Positions 39,596-48,841 are shown, counted from the first letter of the stretch. The stretch is DNA of 48,929 bases from Faecalibacterium gallinarum (GCF_022180365.1 NZ_BQKV01000034.1:1-48929); one strand, 5' to 3'. Program-made: numbers and translations. Notes: generated by a model not told the origin, from the letters alone.

Positions 39596-41734
39596 ATGGC
39601 AATCGAATTTGGTTCCCGCAAAGAGACCTTCCCGAACTACAAGGTCTACGAGACCATGCTGGCCGGCCGCCCGTTCAAGGCCGAGATGGGCAAGATGTGC
39701 GGCCTGTCCAATGCCAGCGCGATGATCCGCTACGGCGAGACCGTCGTGATGTGCAACGTCACCATGAGCCCCAAACCCCGCGAGGGGGTGGACTTCTTCC
39801 CCCTGAACGTGGAATACGAGGAGAAGCTCTACGCCGCAGGCCGCATCCCCGGCAGCTTTATGCGCCGTGAGGGCCGCCCCGGCGAGCGGGCCATCCTGAC
39901 CAGCCGTGTGGTGGACCGCCCCATGCGCCCCCTCTTCCCCAAAGAGATGCGCAACGACGTCTGCATCACCATGACGGTTATGAGCCTGGACCCCGACTGC
40001 AGCCCCGAGATCGCCGGCATGATCGGCGCCTCTCTGGTCACTGCCGTGTCCGAGATCCCCTGGAACGGCCCCATCGGCGGCGTCCAGGTGGGCCTGGTGG
40101 ACGGCGAAATCGTCCTGAACCCCACCTATGAGCAGCGCCGCCAGAGCGATCTGGCCCTGACCGTTGCCGCCACTATGGACAAGATCGTCATGATCGAGGC
40201 CGGCGCCAACGAGGTGGACGAGGATACCATGCTCAAGGCCATCAAGACCGCCCACGAGGAGATCAAGAAGATCATCGAGTTCATCAACCGGATCGTGGCC
40301 GAGCGGGGCAAACCGAAGATCGAGTTCCAGACCGTGGGCCTGGATATGGATATCTTCCACGCCATCAAGGAGCAGTATCTGGACGACTTCAAGGCCGCCA
40401 TGGACACCGACGACAAGAACGTCCGGGACGCTGCCCTGCGGCCCATCATGGACAAGATCGCCGAGCAGTACCCCGACCTGTCCGACGCCGACCTGGAGCT
40501 GGTCAGCTATAAGATGCAGAAGTTCGTGGTCCGCCGCTGGCTGCTGGACGAGGGCAAGCGTGTGGACGGCCGCGGCATCAACGAGATCCGTCCCCTGGCC
40601 GCCGAAGTGGGCATCCTGCCCCGGGTCCACGGCTCCGGCATGTTCACCCGCGGCCAGACCCAGGTTCTGACCACCTGCACCCTGGGCAGCACCAAGGACA
40701 ACCAGCTGATGGACGATCTGACCGACGAGCAGACCAAGCGGTATATCCACCACTATAACTTCCCGCCCTACTCTGTCGGCGAGGCCCGTGCACCCCGCAG
40801 CCCCGGCCGCCGCGAGATCGGCCACGGCGCTCTGGCCGAGCGGGCTCTGGTGCCTGTCCTGCCCTCTCTGGAGGAGTTCCCCTACACCATCCGCTGTGTG
40901 TCTGAGGTCCTGAGCTCCAACGGCTCCACCTCTCAGGCTTCCATCTGCGGCTCCACTCTGGCCCTGATGGATGCAGGCGTGCCCATCAAGGCCCCCGTGG
41001 CCGGCATCTCCTGCGGCCTGATCACCGAGGGCGACCGCTGGATGACCATGCTGGACATCCAGGGCGTGGAGGACTTCCACGGCGATATGGACTTCAAGGT
41101 GGGCGGCACCCGCAAGGGCATCACCGCCATCCAGATGGACATCAAGATCGACGGCCTGACCTATGAGATCATCGCCGACGCCTTCGAGAAGTGCCGCAAG
41201 GGCCGCCTGTATATCCTGGACGAGATCATCAAGCCGGTCATCGCCGAGCCTCGCGCCGAGCTGAGCCGCTGGGCCCCCAAGATGTTCAGCATGATGATCC
41301 CCACCGACAAGATCAAGGACGTCATCGGCAAGGGCGGCAAGGTGATCCAGGAGATCTGCGCCAACTGCAACTGCAAGATCGACGTGCAGGAGGACGGCCA
41401 TGTCTTCGTCTCCGCCGTGGATCAGGAGGACGCCAAGCGGGCCATCTTCACCATCAAGACCATTGTGGAGGATCCCGAGATCGGCGCCATCTACAAGGGC
41501 AAGGTCACCCGGCTGATGAACTTCGGCGCCTTCGTGGAGATCGCTCCGGGCAAGGAAGGCCTGGTCCACATCTCCAAGCTGGACACCAAGCGTGTTGAGC
41601 GGGTGGAGGACGTGGTGGCCGTGGGCGATGCCATCGTGGTCAAGGTCACCGACATCGACCAGCAGGGCCGCATCAACCTGAGCCGCCGGGACGCTATCCT
41701 GGCTCTGGAAGCCAAGAAGAACGCCCAGCAGTAA
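39596..41734 (+). CDS. pnp: Polyribonucleotide nucleotidyltransferase (PNPase)
   Basis: A 712-residue phosphorolytic 3'-5' exoribonuclease forming a trimeric ring. Two RNase PH-like domains (about 1-210 and 305-540) are separated by an all-helical domain. The phosphate-binding and catalytic region GSGMFTRGQTQVLTTCTLGS and the HHYNFPPYSVGEARAPRSPGRREIGHGALAERAL block lie in the second. A KH domain (IPTDKIKDVIGKGGKVIQEIC) and a C-terminal S1 domain follow. AAGGAGG precedes the ATG at 39596. It is followed by a terminator shared with luxS. Confidence 0.98.
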   Translation: MAIEFGSRKETFPNYKVYETMLAGRPFKAEMGKMCGLSNASAMIRYGETVVMCNVTMSPKPREGVDFFPLNVEYEEKLYAAGRIPGSFMRREGRPGERAILTSRVVDRPMRPLFPKEMRNDVCITMTVMSLDPDCSPEIAGMIGASLVTAVSEIPWNGPIGGVQVGLVDGEIVLNPTYEQRRQSDLALTVAATMDKIVMIEAGANEVDEDTMLKAIKTAHEEIKKIIEFINRIVAERGKPKIEFQTVGLDMDIFHAIKEQYLDDFKAAMDTDDKNVRDAALRPIMDKIAEQYPDLSDADLELVSYKMQKFVVRRWLLDEGKRVDGRGINEIRPLAAEVGILPRVHGSGMFTRGQTQVLTTCTLGSTKDNQLMDDLTDEQTKRYIHHYNFPPYSVGEARAPRSPGRREIGHGALAERALVPVLPSLEEFPYTIRCVSEVLSSNGSTSQASICGSTLALMDAGVPIKAPVAGISCGLITEGDRWMTMLDIQGVEDFHGDMDFKVGGTRKGITAIQMDIKIDGLTYEIIADAFEKCRKGRLYILDEIIKPVIAEPRAELSRWAPKMFSMMIPTDKIKDVIGKGGKVIQEICANCNCKIDVQEDGHVFVSAVDQEDAKRAIFTIKTIVEDPEIGAIYKGKVTRLMNFGAFVEIAPGKEGLVHISKLDTKRVERVEDVVAVGDAIVVKVTDIDQQGRINLSRRDAILALEAKKNAQQ

Positions 41735-41770
41735 AAACTGAACCAGTTTATACCGGCTGGATAAAATGAG

Positions 41771-41825
41771 AAACCCCCTTCGATCGGACCCGCAATCTGC
41801 GGCATCTGGTCGAAGGGGGTTTTTT
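41771..41825. terminator. Bidirectional terminator between pnp and luxS
   Basis: AAACCCCCTTCGA (41771-41783) pairs perfectly with TCGAAGGGGGTTT (41810-41822), with an inner CCGCA/TGCGG hairpin; T residues follow on the plus strand and T-containing sequence follows on the minus strand. Confidence 0.88.
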
Positions 41826-41875
41826 AGTGCGATTGTGGGATGGAAAATTGCGATCTGTAAAATACAAACTATATT

Positions 41876-42334
41876 TTACTTATCGTAGCGAAGATCCTCG
41901 GCGGTGAGATGTTCCAGCACCGGCAGCATGGCAGCGGCCTCCGCTTTGGCGGCGGGCAGATCCATGTCCCGGTAGTTGCCGCACTCCACCTCGCTGGCCC
42001 CGGGGATAGCGCCCTCAAAGGCCGCCATAAACCGGAAGGAATCCACCGTCAGGCTCAGAGCCTGGGCGGGGGTCAGGCCCCGGGTCAGCAGGTAAAAGCC
42101 GGTGCGGCAGCCCATGGGGCCGACGTAAATCACCGCGTCCTTATACTCGCTGTTCCGGGCGTAGGTGGCGAAGAGGTGCTCCAGGGTGTGGGCCGCGCCG
42201 GTGGAGAGGTAATCCCCCTGGTTGGGGCGCTTCATCCGGATGTCCCAGGTCAGCACGTCCCCGTCCTGGCGGCTCAGGTACATGCCCCGGTCCAGTTTGG
42301 TGTGGTCCACGCAAAAGCTTGCGATCCGTTCCAT
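41876..42334 (-). CDS. luxS: S-ribosylhomocysteine lyase (LuxS)
   Basis: A 152-residue metalloenzyme cleaving S-ribosylhomocysteine to homocysteine and the autoinducer-2 precursor in the activated methyl cycle. The metal site HTLEH (His49, His53), the active Cys76 in GPMGCRTGF, and the metal ligand Cys118 in VECGNYRDMDL are all present. AAAGGAG precedes the ATG. It begins 18 bp after the pyruvate kinase stop on the same strand, so it may depend on upstream transcription that the 44065 junction would disturb. Confidence 0.97.
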   Translation of the reverse strand: MERIASFCVDHTKLDRGMYLSRQDGDVLTWDIRMKRPNQGDYLSTGAAHTLEHLFATYARNSEYKDAVIYVGPMGCRTGFYLLTRGLTPAQALSLTVDSFRFMAAFEGAIPGASEVECGNYRDMDLPAAKAEAAAMLPVLEHLTAEDLRYDK

Positions 42335-42352
42335 GGTGTCAGGCTCCTTTTC

Positions 42353-44074
42353 TCAGATCTGCAGGGACTGGACGCTGCCGTGGGCGCAGTCCACCGCGAT
42401 GTCCAGGCCGTCCCGGATGTGGGTGGTGGCGCTGGTGGCGCCCACGATGGTGGGCTTGAGCAGAGCTTTGCCCACGATGGCGGCGTGGCTGTTCATGCCC
42501 GGCTCCTCTACCACCAGAGCGGCGGCATCCCGGATATAGGGCATCATGTCGTTGTTGGTGGCGGGGACGACCAGCACCATGCCGGGCTTGAACCGTGCCC
42601 GCACCTCTTCCAGAGTGCGGCAGACACAGGCTTTGCCGGTGGCGCTGGAGCTGTCGCAGTCCTCACGCTCGACCCCCACGCCCATGGCCAGGCAGTTGCC
42701 CACCATGTGGATCTTGACCATGTTGGTGGTGCCGCTGACGCCCACCGGCACGCCGGCGGTGACAACGGCCAGCTCGCCGTTGTGCAGGTAGCCGTTCTTC
42801 TCGGCCAGGGTGGTGGACATCTCGATCAGCTCGTCGGTGCTGTGGGCCAGGGGCATGATCAGCGGGGTAATGCCCCAGGACAGGGCCAGCTGGCGCTGGA
42901 TCAGGGGCCGCATGACGCAGGCGATGATGGGCTGCACCGGGCGGTACTTGCTCAGCAGGCGGGCGGTGCTGCCGGACTCAGACACGGTGACGATGGCGCT
43001 GGCGTTCACGTCCTGGGCGGTCAGGCAGGCCGCGTGGGCGGTGGCGTCGCTGACGCTGGTTTTGTTGGTGACGTTCATCTGGGCCTTCCGCAGGCTGCGG
43101 TAGTGGGCCTCGTTCTCGGTGCGCTCAGCGATCAGGGCCATGGTCTTGAGGGCCTCCACCGGGTAGGCGCCCGCAGCGGTCTCGCCCGAGAGCATGATGG
43201 CCGAGGTGCCGTCGTAGATGGCGTTGGCCACGTCCGAGATCTCGGCGCGGGTGGGGCGGGGGTTGACCATCATGCTGTCCAGCATCTGGGTGGCGGTGAT
43301 GATGGGCTTGCCGTAGGAGAAGGACCGGTCAATGATGCTCTTCTGGATGCCGGGCAGCTCAGCAAAATCCACCTCGACGCCCAGATCGCCGCGGGCCACC
43401 ATGACGGCGTCGGCGGCGGCCAGAATGCTGTCGATGTTGTCGATGCCCTCCTGGTTCTCGATCTTGGCAATGATCCGGATCTCAGAGTCGTATTTGTTCA
43501 GCAGGTTGCGGATGTCGTAGACGTCCTGAGCGGTCCGGACAAAGGATGCGGCGATGAAGTCGAAGCCCTGCTCAATGCCGAAGATGATGTCGTCCCGGTC
43601 CCGCTGGCTCATATAGGGCATGGACAGGTGGACGCCGGGTACGTTGACGCCCTTCTTGTTCTTGATGGTGCCGTTGTTCAGGACCTCACAGACAATGTCG
43701 GTGTCGGTGACCGAACGAATGGACAGCTGAATCAGGCCGTCGTCCAGCATGATGGTGCCGCCTGCAACCACATCGTGGGGCAGGTCCTTATAGGTGATGG
43801 AGCAGATCTCGTTGGTGCCCTCCACCTCACGGGTGGTCAGGGTAAAGGTCTGGCCGGCCACCAGCTGCTCTTTGCCGTTGGCAAAATCCTTCAGCCGGAT
43901 CTCGGGGCCCTTGGTGTCCAGCAGGGCGGCCACAGGCTGGCCCAGCTCCTCACGGATGGCCTTCAGTGCATCCAGACGGCCCTTGTGCTCCTCGTGGGAG
44001 CCGTGGGAAAAGTTGAAGCGGGCCACGTTCATGCCGTTTTCCACCAGAGCGCGGAGAACGCCCTCATCGTCTAC
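42353..44074 (-). pseudogene. pyk: Pyruvate kinase, 5'-truncated at a junction
   Basis: About 573 codons of pyruvate kinase: NGMNVARFNFSHG, LLDTKGPEIRL, ARGDLGVEVDF, KPIITATQMLDSM, AIMLSGETAAG, then the C-terminal domain and a PEP-utiliser-type extension (EPGMNSHAAIVGKALLKPTIVG). The first 12-15 residues of the family (the MRKTKIVCTLGP strand of the barrel) are missing. Upstream of VDDEGVLRALVENG the frame runs into antisense of the deoB fragment. No start codon, ribosome binding site or promoter belongs to it here. It is either a gene broken by rearrangement or an assembly join. The 3' part is intact and ends 18 bp before luxS. Confidence 0.85.
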
Positions 44075-44806
44075 ACCAGCGCCGACAGCGTCTTCCAGGT
44101 GGCAGCCAACGAGCGGCTGGTGCCGGTGCCCGAGCTCTACCGCTACTGCGAGATCGCCCGGGAGATGCTGACCGGCAAGTACGGCGTGGGCCGGGTCATT
44201 GCCCGCCCCTTTATCGGCGAGACGGCGGATACCTTCGCCCGGACCACCAACCGCCACGACCTGAGCCTCAAGCCCCCCCGCGATACCATGCTGGACATCC
44301 TCAAGGCGGCGGGCCGGGATGTCATCGCCGTGGGCAAGATCTATGACATCTTCGATGGCCAGGGCGTCACCGAGAAGATCAAGACCACCGGCAACACCAA
44401 CGGCATCGCCTTCACCAAGGCGCTGCTGACTCGGGATTTCGAGGGCCTGGCCTTCGTCAACCTGGTGGACTTCGATATGCTCTACGGCCACCGGCGGGAT
44501 GTGGCGGGCTACGCCGCCGCTGCCACCGAGTTCGACGCATTTCTGGCGGAGTTCATCCCCCAGATGCGGGAGGAGGATCTGCTGATGATCACCGCCGACC
44601 ACGGCTGCGACCCCTCCTACACCAAGACCACCGACCACACCCGGGAGTATGTGCCCTATCTGGTCTGCGGCAAACCGGTGAAGGCCGGGGTAGACCTGGG
44701 CACCCGCCAGGGCTTCGGCACCATCGCGGCCACCGTCTGCGAGTATCTGGGTGTGGATGCTCCCACCCTGGACGGCAAGAGCGTCTGGAACGAAATCAAA
44801 GCCTGA
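44060..44806 (+). pseudogene. deoB: Phosphopentomutase, C-terminal fragment
   Basis: About 248 codons matching the C-terminal two thirds of phosphopentomutase, which interconverts ribose or deoxyribose 1- and 5-phosphates. Recognisable blocks are IVYTSADSVFQVAANE, RVIARPFIGE, NRHDLSLKPP, VGKIYDIFDGQGVTE, NLVDFDMLYGHRRDV and the metal-binding ITADHGCDP with TDHTREYVP. About 145 N-terminal residues, including the catalytic Thr region, are missing, and there is no start codon. It begins exactly where the opposing pyk gene is cut. The 3' end has a normal stop and terminator. Confidence 0.85.
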
Positions 44807-44828
44807 TTGAAATAAACCAAAGAGAAAA

Positions 44829-44873
44829 CCCCCGGCCCTGGGCAGCTGTCCCAAGGGCCGGGGGCCTTTATTG
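44829..44873. terminator. Terminator between the deoB fragment and the LCP gene
   Basis: CCCCCGGCCCT (44829-44839) pairs perfectly with AGGGCCGGGGG (44854-44864), followed by T-rich sequence on the plus strand and GGTTTTCTCT on the minus strand. Confidence 0.88.
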
Positions 44874-44888
44874 TTTTGTTGAGGGGGG

Positions 44889-46277
44889 TCAGGCGGCGGG
44901 TTCTGAGGCGGCCGCGTCTGAAGAGGCGGTGCTGTCAGCGGGGGTTTCGCTGGGGGCGGGCTCGCCGCTTACCACCGACTGGATCAGGGCCTGGGCCCCG
45001 GCCACCGATTCCTCATCGGGTTTCATCACATAGAGCTTTTGACCCTTGGCGGAATAGCACTGGGTGCTGGAGCTGCTGGAGCCGGTGACGGAATAGCTCT
45101 CAATGCTCCACTCGGCAAAGTCGGTCAGCTGCATCCGCACCAGGGCGGCGATCTGCTCGCTGGACAGGCTGGTGACAAAGCAGTCGGAGACGGCGGCCAT
45201 CAGCCGGGTGTAGCTGGTGAGCAGGGCGGGGGAACGGAGTTTGTCCAGCATGGCCTGGATGACCTTCATCTGGTTGATGCCCCGCTGGATGTCGCCGGTG
45301 GCGAAGGCGTGGCGCTCCCGGGCGAAGGCCAGGGCGGCGGCGCCGTCCAGGTGGTTCCAGCCCTCCACAAAGTCGGTGGGATTATAGTAGCCGGGGCTGC
45401 CCACCGAGGTGAAGGTGTAGTCGGAATAGACGTCAATGCCGCCCATGGCGTCCACGATCTCCATGAACCCGGCGAAATTGATCCGGATGTAATACTCCAC
45501 ATCCACCCCGTACAGCCCGCCGAGGGTGGCCATGGAGGTCTCGACGCCGTAAAGGCCCGCGTGGGTCAGCTTGTCTTTGCTGTCGGTCCCCGCCAGGTCC
45601 ACATAGTAGTCCCGGGGCGTATTGATCAGCGCCACCCGCTTGGTCACAGGGTTGACCACCGCCAGAATGTTCACGTCACTGCGGGCGTTCTCGGTCAGCT
45701 CGCCCCGGGTGTCCACACCGCTCAGGTAGACCACAAAAGGCTCGGACACAATGGCCTGGGCCTCGGGGCCGACCACTTCGCCGGCGGTCACATTGTCCAG
45801 GGCGTTGAGGCCGTGCTCGGCAAAGACACAGCCCACCGCCATGGCCACACTGAGGATCAGGGAGGCGAACCGGGCCAGAAAACCCCGGACTTTATACTGC
45901 TGGCACTGCCAGAACAAAAGCCAGATAAGGCCCAGCAGGGCGCCCAGAATCACCAGATAATGCAGGGGCAGCATCTGGGTGCGGTAGAGCTGCACCAGGG
46001 CGGCAATGGTCAGAAGCGCTTGTACAAAGAGCATAAAGTAGCCTCGTTTGGGTGGATGAGGGGCGGGCTGAGCGCTCCGGGCCGGGCCGCTGGCAGACCG
46101 GCGGCGGGGGGCAGAAGAAGCGCTCGGAGGCTTTTGGTGGGAGTGGGTGTCCGCGCGGAAAAACGCCGAGCTGTCCACTACCACCGGCTCGTCCTCCTCT
46201 GGACGGGTGGTGCGCTGGATGCGCCGGGGGTACTGGGGCCCCGAGCCCTGAAATTTGGAATCATCCCGATGTTTCAT
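44889..46277 (-). CDS. LytR-CpsA-Psr (LCP) family cell-wall protein
   Basis: A 462-residue membrane-anchored protein. A long, charged and proline-rich cytoplasmic N-terminus (about 1-78) precedes transmembrane segments (about 79-100, 104-123 and 133-153) and an extracellular LCP domain. That domain starts YLSGVDTRGELTENARSDVNILAVVNP and includes the conserved INTPRDYYVDL and the DGAAALAFARERHAF block with its polyprenyl-phosphate-contacting arginines. LCP proteins attach wall polymers such as teichoic acids or capsule to peptidoglycan. The Ala/Ser/Glu-rich tail is low complexity. Third gene after nadE and the NusG_II gene. Confidence 0.93.
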   Translation of the reverse strand: MKHRDDSKFQGSGPQYPRRIQRTTRPEEDEPVVVDSSAFFRADTHSHQKPPSASSAPRRRSASGPARSAQPAPHPPKRGYFMLFVQALLTIAALVQLYRTQMLPLHYLVILGALLGLIWLLFWQCQQYKVRGFLARFASLILSVAMAVGCVFAEHGLNALDNVTAGEVVGPEAQAIVSEPFVVYLSGVDTRGELTENARSDVNILAVVNPVTKRVALINTPRDYYVDLAGTDSKDKLTHAGLYGVETSMATLGGLYGVDVEYYIRINFAGFMEIVDAMGGIDVYSDYTFTSVGSPGYYNPTDFVEGWNHLDGAAALAFARERHAFATGDIQRGINQMKVIQAMLDKLRSPALLTSYTRLMAAVSDCFVTSLSSEQIAALVRMQLTDFAEWSIESYSVTGSSSSSTQCYSAKGQKLYVMKPDEESVAGAQALIQSVVSGEPAPSETPADSTASSDAAASEPAA

Positions 46278-46313
46278 GAGAGAATCCTTCCATCTCCTTT
46301 GATTGAGCTGCCC

Positions 46314-46670
46314 TTATTCCGCCGGCACAATGGTGAGCACGGCGCGGGCGGGCAGGCAGGTGGCAGATTGGTCCTCGGCGGAAATCCAGCCGAAGCCCTC
46401 GCAGATGTGGTCGTGGCAGGGCGAGTCGATGAACCGGGCCGCCCCGTCCTGAACCTGGATGTGGACGGTGAGATAACCGGTGTCGATGTCGTAGGTGGCG
46501 TCCTTGTCCAGATCAAAAACAAGTGAGTTGTTGCTGTCGCCGTAGATCAGCTGGGCGGCCAGCTGGGCCTCGGGGTCCTGCTGGGCGGCCCGCAGGCCGA
46601 ACAAAAGCCCGGCGGCGGCCAGAATCACGGCGGCAAAGATCAGATTGATAAGCAATTTTTTGCGCTGCAT
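46314..46670 (-). CDS. NusG domain II-containing membrane-anchored protein
   Basis: A 118-residue protein with one N-terminal transmembrane or signal segment (about 8-27) and an extracellular NusG_II domain. The cysteine pattern SPCHDHICEGFGWISAEDQSATCLPARAVLTI matches the stand-alone NusG_II family of Clostridia. Its function is not known to me; despite the name it is not a transcription factor, as it faces outwards. AAAGGAA precedes the ATG. It begins 15 bp after the nadE stop and ends 36 bp before the LCP start, so the three genes form one unit. Confidence 0.88.
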   Translation of the reverse strand: MQRKKLLINLIFAAVILAAAGLLFGLRAAQQDPEAQLAAQLIYGDSNNSLVFDLDKDATYDIDTGYLTVHIQVQDGAARFIDSPCHDHICEGFGWISAEDQSATCLPARAVLTIVPAE

Positions 46671-46685
46671 GACAAGTTGGTTCCT

Positions 46686-48617
46686 TTACAGAGAGTGGTG
46701 GAGGGGCAGCTGCTCCAGTTCCGCCAGCCAGAGGGCCGCGCTGGCGTCGCTGGGCATCCGCCAGTCGCCCCGGGGCGAGAGGGTCACGCTGCCCACCTTG
46801 GGGCCGTCGGGCAGGCAGCTGCGCTTGAACTGCTGGGCGAAGAACCGCCAATAGAAGTTGCGCAGCCATTTGTAGAGCACCTCGTCGGGGTACTCGGCCC
46901 GGCCCGCAAAAGCCGCCTTGGCCAGCCGGAAAATCTTGGCCGGCCCGAAGCCGAACCGGAGCACATAATACAGGTAGAAGTCGTGGAGCTCATAGGGGCC
47001 CACCAGGTCCTCGGTTTTCTGAGCGATTTCCCCGTCCTTGGCGGGCAGCAGCTCGGGGGAGACGGGGGTGTCCAGAATGTCCAGCAGGACTTTTTGGAGC
47101 GCGCCTTCCCCGGCGGCGTCGGCCTCGTACCGGACCAGGTGCCGCACCAGAGTCTTGGGAACCCCGGCGTTGACGCCGTACATGCTCATGTGGTCGCCGT
47201 TGTAGGTGGCCCAGCCCAGGGCCAGCTCCGAAAGATCGCCGGTGCCCACCACCAGGCCCCCGGTCCGGTTGGCCAGATCCATCAGTTCCAGGGTACGGAC
47301 CCGGGCCTGGCCGTTCTCAAAGGTCACATCCAAAACGCTCTCGTCCTGGCCGATGTCTGCAAAATGGCTGTGGACGGTCCGGGCAATGTCGATCTCCTGG
47401 AAGCTGACCCCCAGCTCGTTGCAGAGGATCTCGGCGTTGCTGCGGGTGCGCTTGGTGGTGCCGAAGCAGGGCATGGTCACCGCCAGCACGTCGGCGGCGG
47501 GGCGGCCCAGCTGCTTCATGGCCCGGACGGCCACCAGCAATGCCAGGCAGCTGTCCAGCCCGCCCGAAATGCCGATGACGGCTTTTTTAGCCCGGGCGTG
47601 CTCCATCCGCTTTGCCAGGCCGTCGGCCTGCATGGTCAGGATCAGCTCGCAGCGGGCGGCCCGGCGGGCGGGGTCCCCGGGAACAAAGGGGGCCGGGTCC
47701 ACCCAGCGGGTCAGGGCCGTTTCGGAGAGGTTCAGGTCAAAGTCCACCGTGACATAGCCGTCGGAGGTGGGCTCAAAGCTGGTGTTTTTGGCCCGCTCGC
47801 TCTCCAGCCGCTGGCAGTCCAGCTCGGTTTCGGCGATCTTGCCCCCAAAGGGCAGGGCCTCGGCCAACAGGGTGCCGTTCTCGGCGATCAGGTTGTGGCC
47901 CGCAAAGACCATGTCCTGGGTGCTCTCGCCGTGGGCCGCCGAGGCGTAAATGTAGCCGCAGAGCAGACGGGCGGACTGGTTTTCCACCAGGGCCCGGCGG
48001 TATTCGGCTTTGCCTACCGTCTCATCGCTGGCCGACAGGTTGGCGATGACGGTGGCCCCGGCCAGGGCGTGGAAGGTGGAGGGGGGCAGGGCGCTCCACA
48101 GATCCTCGCAGAGCTCCACCCCCAGCACAAAGCTCTCCAGCTGGCGGCAGCGGAAGAGCAGCGAGGTGCCGAAGGGTACTTCCTGGCCGCAGAGGGTGAT
48201 CTGCTCCACCTCGCAGCTGCCGGGGGTGAACTGGCGCTTCTCGTAAAATTCGCCGTAGTTGGGCAGGTAGGTCTTGGGGACAACGCCCAGAATCTGCCCG
48301 CGGCAGACCACAGCGGCACAGTTGTACAGCTTGCCCCGGACCATCAGGGGCAGACCCACCAGGGCCACCAGATCCAGCCCGGCGCTGGCTTCCAGGATGC
48401 GGCCCAGCCCTTCCAGCGCGCCCTGCTGCAAGGTGCGCTGCAAAAACAGGTCGCCGCAGGTGTAGCCGGTGAGGCAAAATTCCGGGAAGACGGCCAGCTT
48501 GACCCCCCGCTGGGCGCAGTCCCGCAGCTGGGTCAGGATCTGGTCGGTGTTATATCCGCAGTCTGCCACCCGCAGCGCGGGGGAGAGGGCGGCTGCTTTC
48601 AGAAATCCATCTTTCAT
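46686..48617 (-). CDS. nadE: Glutamine-dependent NAD+ synthase
   Basis: A 643-residue two-domain enzyme converting nicotinic acid adenine dinucleotide to NAD+ with ATP and glutamine nitrogen. The N-terminal nitrilase-like glutaminase domain has the triad Glu46 (FPEFCLTGY), a Lys in PKTYLPNYGEFYE and a Cys in GVELCEDLW. The C-terminal synthetase domain has the ATP-pyrophosphatase loop GISGGLDSCLAL. The ATG at 48617 is preferred, with AGGA ten bases upstream; an in-frame GTG at 48626 sits too close to it. First gene of the nadE/NusG_II/LCP unit. Confidence 0.95.
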   Translation of the reverse strand: MKDGFLKAAALSPALRVADCGYNTDQILTQLRDCAQRGVKLAVFPEFCLTGYTCGDLFLQRTLQQGALEGLGRILEASAGLDLVALVGLPLMVRGKLYNCAAVVCRGQILGVVPKTYLPNYGEFYEKRQFTPGSCEVEQITLCGQEVPFGTSLLFRCRQLESFVLGVELCEDLWSALPPSTFHALAGATVIANLSASDETVGKAEYRRALVENQSARLLCGYIYASAAHGESTQDMVFAGHNLIAENGTLLAEALPFGGKIAETELDCQRLESERAKNTSFEPTSDGYVTVDFDLNLSETALTRWVDPAPFVPGDPARRAARCELILTMQADGLAKRMEHARAKKAVIGISGGLDSCLALLVAVRAMKQLGRPAADVLAVTMPCFGTTKRTRSNAEILCNELGVSFQEIDIARTVHSHFADIGQDESVLDVTFENGQARVRTLELMDLANRTGGLVVGTGDLSELALGWATYNGDHMSMYGVNAGVPKTLVRHLVRYEADAAGEGALQKVLLDILDTPVSPELLPAKDGEIAQKTEDLVGPYELHDFYLYYVLRFGFGPAKIFRLAKAAFAGRAEYPDEVLYKWLRNFYWRFFAQQFKRSCLPDGPKVGSVTLSPRGDWRMPSDASAALWLAELEQLPLHHSL

Positions 48618-48669
48618 AGGATGCACATCCTGTCTTTTCTCGTTTTTTGCTGGGTTGCAGCAATACCAT

Positions 48670-48678
48670 AGTATACCA
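48670..48678 (-). promoter_or_regulatory. Promoter of nadE (extended -10)
   Basis: On the minus strand TGG followed directly by TATACT (48675-48670). The -35 region is weak, so the call rests on the extended -10 and its position about 50 bp before the start codon. Confidence 0.5.
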
Positions 48679-48788
48679 CATTCGCCCCCAAACGGAAAGC
48701 GAGAGTTGTAAAAACCTTGTGAACCGGCGCGAAATATTGTATGTCCAGAGCCGCAAAAAAACTGCCCGCCCCAGGGTGGATGAACTGC

Positions 48789-48833
48789 ACCCCATTTGTT
48801 AGACAGTATGGTATACTGGATAACAAGTGGGGT
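48789..48833 (+). promoter_or_regulatory. Hairpin containing the IS promoter and masking the orfA start region
   Basis: ACCCCATTTGTTA (48789-48801) pairs with TAACAAGTGGGGT (48821-48833) with one G-U pair. The loop contains an extended -10 (TGG plus TATACT, 48809-48817). The 3' arm includes the GTGGGGTG ribosome-binding region nine bases before the orfA ATG. This is the same arrangement as at the left IS end, with unrelated sequence. Confidence 0.55.
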
Positions 48834-48841
48834 GTTTTATT

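Noticed and set aside
42353-44854. A continuous 833-codon minus-strand frame that could be read as a long N-terminal extension of pyruvate kinase
   Set aside because: The N-terminal 260 or so codons are the antisense of a clear deoB coding sequence and show no domain; the frame is open only by composition.
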